In this document: in pieces, positions 59,931 through 64,000 of the stretch
Numbering within the stretch: position 1 is the stretch's first letter
Layout: each line of letters opens with the position of its first letter
NCBI GenBank assembly: GCA_902702965.1
Contig: CACRXP010000232.1
Coordinates: forward strand, 124,101 to 188,100
DNA length: 64,000 nt
Source: Spirometra erinaceieuropaei
Taxonomy: Eukaryota > Platyhelminthes > Cestoda > Diphyllobothriidea > Diphyllobothriidae
Direction: 5' to 3'
Notes under the pieces: generated by a model
The model's database searches: none
What the model saw: only the letters and a program-made list of their open reading frames with translations
What the model was told of the DNA's origin: nothing
Made by a program: the position numbers and the translations under genes

Positions 59931-60239
59931 TAATTAAGTCCGTGGGTAGATTTTTACAATTACGATTTAGAATAACAAAAGAAATGCACACACACACACA
60001 AAACCACATAAACACCAATGATTATACAGGGGGTTTTACCAGATCCTCCGTCTGGGAAAATTGAGTCCAACAGTGCAGAATCTGGACCATCTTAGGCAAT
60101 CAAAAATTTAGGAATCAGTTAAGGTTGTCGACACTAACAAATTTCGCTTAGAAGCAATAAAACATATTCTCGCCATAATAAGTCTCGTCTTTTAGTTAAT
60201 TTTCATGAAGCATGCGTATATCATGCAAAGAAAACAAGA

Positions 60240-60660
60240 GACTCATACCGATGGGTACTTCCCTCTAAATTCAGAAGACATTATTCTCAATCTATCGGGC
60301 ATTAAACCTAATACGCTAAAATCAAGGGCCTTGTCACTAGGACTTATATTTAGTGTTCTAAACAGGAGGATAAAGTAACTGAATTTTCGGCCCAATTTCA
60401 AGACTTGACTTCTAGCCAGCTGACCTATCATCCAGATCCGCGAACGTCGACGTCGACCGGTTTAAAGGGAAATTTGTAGACACTGTTCATCAGTTCCGCA
60501 AAGCTTCTGTAGCACAATTGGCACCTATAATTAGCGAACACATAGCTGTTCTACACGCACTTAAACGTCATGAACCAATACTAATTTCAAAGTATTCAGT
60601 GAAGTTCAGCAAGATTCTCCGTCGGGAACAATTGCGTCAAGCAAGTTTCGTTTGAGCAGT
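60240..60660 (+). pseudogene. PLE N-terminal fragment, broken
   Basis: NLSGIKPNTLKSRALSLGLI (60285 on) matches the NLS.....E..LSLGLNF segment found near the start of many PLE reverse transcriptases. After stops, FKGKFVDTVHQFRKASVAQL (about 60462 on) and APIISEHIAVLHALKRHEPI continue into the region just before the ADKG block, which is replaced by SKYSVKFSKILRR. The downstream RT core is missing. Confidence 0.65.
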
Positions 60661-61399
60661 TTAAGAGCAGTAGGAAGGTGTTGTCAGACACACCTTTTGG
60701 CAAGGATCTACTGAATGTTACCAAGTATCACTACAGCCGCCTGTCTTCCGGGAATGGTGGCAATAGGGGTTTAACGGACGGAGTATTTAGATGTTATTTT
60801 AAATGCCAAAAATAAAGGAAAATTAATCAAGTACCTCAAAGTGTGATTCAGAACTTACATTGCCCCTACATACAGCTAAGAAAGCTAGGCAGTAAATTTA
60901 AAAAGTATACAATAAGAAACATTCGAAGTGTAAACCAATTTAAGTTAGCCGCTAATCAATAATTTACATCGGTACAAGTATCCAAGGCAAATCCAACCAA
61001 TGAAAATGAACGGGGATAGGTGAGGGAGTACATCGCTACATTGTTAACGATATTCTGCTGAATATCTGTCCAAGGAAGCATCAACCCAGTGAAGGCTAAT
61101 CAAACTTTCCAGACGTTATCAACCTATTCGATCAATAAGTTACATTTGTACATGTTTTTCTGTCGAGGAAAAACTTGAGTCCTTACGCAAACATTGATGA
61201 GGTGGTGTATGCCGAATGCTCATGAGAGTATTTGGCAGACACGGTGTATTTCCATTAACCAGCATCTTCTTATGAGAAGTATTTTGGCATTCGGGTTTTT
61301 TCACATTCATGGCAATGCCCAATAGAAGTAATGTACGACTCGTACAGCAGTAGATATCTCGGAGTTATAGGCTTGTGTTGGCATTGACTAAACCCTCCA
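60661..61399. other. No gene seen
   Basis: AT-rich sequence after the PLE N-terminal fragment; further PLE motifs could not be read. Confidence 0.4.
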
Positions 61400-62058
61400 T
61401 AGCATCCTCATCCACACTTTCTTCATCTGCCTTTCGTTTTCAAAAGTCTTTAAGTGTGAGATTTGTTAATACCTTGAAACGTCCGTTCATTAAACGTCAT
61501 GTCTCTGCATTTGCCAATGTGGCTTGTAAAGTGAACAACATGGCCCAAATCCACTGCTTAATTTCCATATGGTCTACTCTTAATACTGTAGAGAAGTGTA
61601 TCGCTTTGCGAACACGAATAAGATGCAGCTTGTAGTTTGTAAACCCTTAAAGCAAGTGTAACCCAGGTCGGGGTTCAAAATCATTCCGGAATCGGAAAAG
61701 TTTTTGAAGGCCAGTTATACACTTCTCTCGTAAATAAAATTGGAAGAAGAAATAATTTTCTACGGAATGAGCAAGACTTAATATTTTTATGCATGTATTC
61801 CATTAAATATAATTGAATTTTTAAGGGCATCGAAAATCAGTGAGAAAAATGCATGCTATATAAGTAGTCATTTTTACAGAGTGTGCTTTTCGCATGCAGC
61901 CGAAAAGAAGGTCATTTGAAAGCCGGCATCCTGAGGTGACTGAATTATTGTAGAATTATGCTGCAAGATGCTTAGTTATACAACCCTACTTAATCAGTCT
62001 TTTCGAAACGGAAACTCATTTCGGGATTTCGGTTTACATTTCATGAGTTTGGCACTCC
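61400..62058. mobile_element. Family 1 element, right part
   Basis: It starts near the centre (GTTAATACCTTGAAACGTCC), followed by the right arm (CATGCTATATAAGTAGTCAT) and a degenerate end TTTCATGAGTTTGGCACTCC. The left arm is missing. Confidence 0.72.
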
Positions 62059-62159
62059 GGTGCTGTTAGCATTAACCGCCATGTTGACCTAGATGTCCAC
62101 AACGAGGTTCTCTGATCATGGTGGACTGACTGGCGTCCACCTTAAGAACAGCAACAGCT

Positions 62160-62930
62160 AATGCGTGCCCGGACATGCATGATCTCGCCGACACGCCACT
62201 CCTTCCTCCCTCCCTACTCTCCTCTCCCTCAACAAGGTGAGCCACAGCCGGGATCCGCAACACCTGCCCTCACATCCGGCAGACATCACGAAACGATTAA
62301 CACCTTCCCATCGCAAGGTCGTCTGCTTATCTCTCTGTTTGCGTCCTCAACCAGCAGTGTGGATTTCACCTCTCAATATTCACTCCCGAGTCCTTTTGGG
62401 ATTGGGGTGGCTTATAAACCGGGATCCACTATCAGGCAGCAGATAATGAGGCCCAAAGATCAACTACCTGCAACGGAAAATCAGCAGTGATCTACAGCAT
62501 ACCTTGCCAAGATTGCAGTACAAGTTATGTTGGTGAAACGGGCAAACGCCTCTGCACAAGATTGCATGAGCACCAGCGTGCAGTCAACCGCGAGGATAGA
62601 CTGTCACTGATATATGGCCGCATACAACAGGAGAAGCACATTTTCACCTTTGAGGAGGCAAACGTCATCGGCCGAGCCAGCGACAAAATGGCCAGACTTG
62701 TTCTCGAAATTTGGTCCTTAGTTGACACAATCAACAGAGCCATTGATATTCATCTGGCCTACCAGGCACTTCGTACGAGGCTCCAGTCAGTTCAGACGAG
62801 GCCGAAGGCATTGGCGAACAAATTACGGCTCTCTCAACAGTTGTCACCTTCACAGCAGGTAGAGAGAGCCAGCCGGGTGTCAGACGCGCCCAAACAGCCG
62901 ACCACGATTTCCACATGCAACGGCAGCTGA
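62160..62930 (+). pseudogene. PLE C-terminal region with GIY-YIG endonuclease
   Basis: PFGIGVAYKPGSTIRQQIMR (about 62392 on) is the linker also seen at 48690-49030, then a frame shift near 62470-62490, then an open frame VIYSIPCQDCSTSYVGETGK, RLCTRLHEHQRAVNREDRLS, VIGRASDKMARLVLEIWSLV. All GIY-YIG landmarks are present: VIY, YVG, Arg in TRLHEH, Glu in ARLVLE, and CxxC. A 60-residue C-terminal tail follows to TGA at 62928-62930. The RT core is absent upstream. Confidence 0.82.
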
Positions 62931-63168
62931 TCAGCCGGTCAACTTATGGGGGGAGGGCCCACGGGCACACGGACTTAGGAGCAACAACAGCGACCGGGCA
63001 GGGGACAGAGGTCAGACCAGCGCCCCAGCGGTCGGCCACGGAGAGACCTAAGCCAATCCCCCGCCAACAAACAAGTCAAAGTTAGTGTATCAGGCATGCC
63101 TATAACACGAGACAGGCGACGAGACAGAACAACTCTCAGCTAGCAGGAACAAACACCCTACCACTACT

Positions 63169-63202
63169 CAGATGATGGAAACGATAAAGTTTCCGAATCG
63201 TC
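63169..63202 (+). ncRNA. Hammerhead ribozyme-like motif (tail of first tandem PLE)
   Basis: CAGATGA (U4 changed to A), T, perfect stem II GGAAAC/GTTTCC around GATAAA, then GAATCGTC. Stem II differs from other copies at several positions on both strands yet pairs fully. Stem I is weak, so catalysis is doubtful. Confidence 0.52.
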
Positions 63203-63269
63203 AGCACCAATACAATTTGGTCCATCGCATCGCCTCTTTTTCTTCTTTCGTCTTCTTTTGGGGATAATG

Positions 63270-63640
63270 AACGGGATATATATATTGTTTACCGCGTCAA
63301 CTGTCTAGACTGTCCGGCCAATTATTGTGGCATGACCGACAAACGATTAAGGTCACGCATGCATGAGCATTCTCTAGCTGTAAAGCGAAAAGATGTACGA
63401 TCACATGTTGCTATGCATAGCCTCGAAAATGACCATCAATTCGGCTTCGACACGGCAGAAATCATCGGCCGAGCCGAAAGCAAAATGGCGAGAGAGATAA
63501 TCGAAGCCTGGCAATCCAACGCCAACTGGATTAACCGTAGAATCGACCTACCGGCGCCATATGAGGCCGTCAGACACCACTTGAGCAGGAAGGGAGGACC
63601 AATGGAAAGAGAGGACAATGGACCTATCAGTAGTGAGTAA
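63270..63640 (+). pseudogene. PLE GIY-YIG endonuclease domain, second tandem copy
   Basis: IVYRVNCLDCPANYCGMTDK (63278 on) continues open through RLRSRMHEHSLAVKRKDVRS, VAMHSLENDHQFGF, IIGRAESKMAREIIEAWQSN to TAA at 63638-63640. The GIY-YIG motifs read IVY and YCG; Arg (SRMHEH) and Glu (REIIE) are kept. No RT lies upstream; the first PLE's tail does. The domain itself has no break, but without RT it is a truncated element. Confidence 0.8.
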
Positions 63641-63683
63641 GAAAGACCTATTTAAACCTTGTCTTCCAACTTTTAATCTATCT

Positions 63684-63717
63684 CCGATGATGCGCTCAAG
63701 TATGAGTGTGAAACGTC
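63684..63717 (+). ncRNA. Hammerhead ribozyme-like motif (tail of second tandem PLE)
   Basis: CCGATGA (U4 to C), T, stem II GCGCTC/GAGTGT around AAGTAT (two G-U pairs), then GAAACGTC. Stem I: upstream TATCT pairs with downstream AGATG, co-varying with the TGTCT/AGGCG form at 39719. Confidence 0.6.
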
Positions 63718-63798
63718 AGATGAAATAATCATTTTCCCCAGAGATCTCTTTACCTTCTTCCATCTCAACACCTGGGGTCGGCATTTTCGCCTATATCC

Positions 63799-63799
<1 letters not shown>

Positions 63800-63826
<27 letters not shown>
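63800..63826. repeat. AT dinucleotide microsatellite
   Basis: Uninterrupted AT units lie between two opposed PLE tails. A similar but interrupted run lies at 45548-45570. Confidence 0.9.
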
Positions 63827-63829
<3 letters not shown>

Positions 63830-63902
63830 GAAGCGAAGATTCGAGTCCCCGGAAATAAATGAGAAGAAGAGGCGATCTCGGGAACCATGATTGTATTGTC
63901 CT

Positions 63903-63936
63903 GACGTTTCAAAAGCAGACAAGCTCTCATCGTCGG
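63903..63936 (-). ncRNA. Hammerhead ribozyme-like motif, minus strand (PLE tail)
   Basis: Minus-strand reading: CCGACGA, T, stem II GAGAGC/GCTTTT around TTGTCT, then GAAACGTC. Stem I is short (CCT against AGG). It belongs to a third PLE tail facing the second one. Confidence 0.52.
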
Positions 63937-64000
63937 AGGTGAGTATCGTACGGCATCACACAGTATTTATAGGAGGGGGATAGATATCAGTCATGCTAAC

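Noticed and set aside
1..64000. Bacterial-type systems (CRISPR array, operons, phage)
   Set aside because: No regularly spaced repeats, no ribosome-binding-site-led ORFs, and clear spliced genes and animal retroelements instead.

Overview
This window looks like an intergenic, transposon-rich stretch of an invertebrate metazoan nuclear genome. The best guess is a parasitic flatworm, probably a cestode of the diphyllobothriid type. The grounds are numerous Penelope-like retroelement (PLE) remnants with GIY-YIG endonuclease ends, short GT-AG introns, many TA-flanked inverted-repeat elements, a degenerate CCCTAA-type tract, and almost no long ORFs. The taxon is an inference. A 412-base run of N (52320-52731) shows this is scaffolded draft assembly.

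The only convincing host genes are two plus-strand paralogues, at 43874-45457 and 51465-53296. Each has three exons of identical length (79, 247 and 316 nt), identical intron phases (1, then 2) and an open 213-residue frame beginning with a signal peptide. I do not recognise the family. Both have an ATTGG box 17 bp upstream of an ATAAAT box. They lie in a roughly 3 kb duplicated module whose downstream part also occurs, without the gene, at 55914-56415. A further 0.75 kb block is duplicated at 55145-55913 and 56440-57205.

Layout: 1-43 kb is mainly non-coding and filled by three related inverted-repeat element families that insert at TA. Family 1 is about 1.0 kb with ends in CAGTAGGTGGGCTAACTCAT. 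Family 2 is about 1.0 kb with ends in CAGTGCGTGACCTATCTCAT. Family 3 is about 1.9 kb with ends like family 2. Families 1 and 2 are nearly whole-element hairpins: two arms of about 350-400 bp around a unique centre. Between them lie tRNA-like SINE pieces, a GC-rich dispersed repeat, a LINE fragment (26.1-26.5 kb) and a broken Ty3/Gypsy integrase (33.65-34.5 kb, minus strand).

PLE remnants occur at 15.7-17.5, 38.1-38.8, 39.6-39.8, 47.0-47.5, 48.7-49.0, 49.7-50.8, 60.2-60.7 and 62.2-63.9 kb. Seven PLE 3' tails carry a motif of exactly 34 nt that fits a minimal hammerhead ribozyme (CTGATGA, 6-bp stem II, GAAA, ACGT, cleavage C), with base changes that mostly preserve pairing. No rRNA, CRISPR, bacterial operon or convincing free-standing tRNA gene was seen. 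All calls are from reading the sequence; no database search was run.
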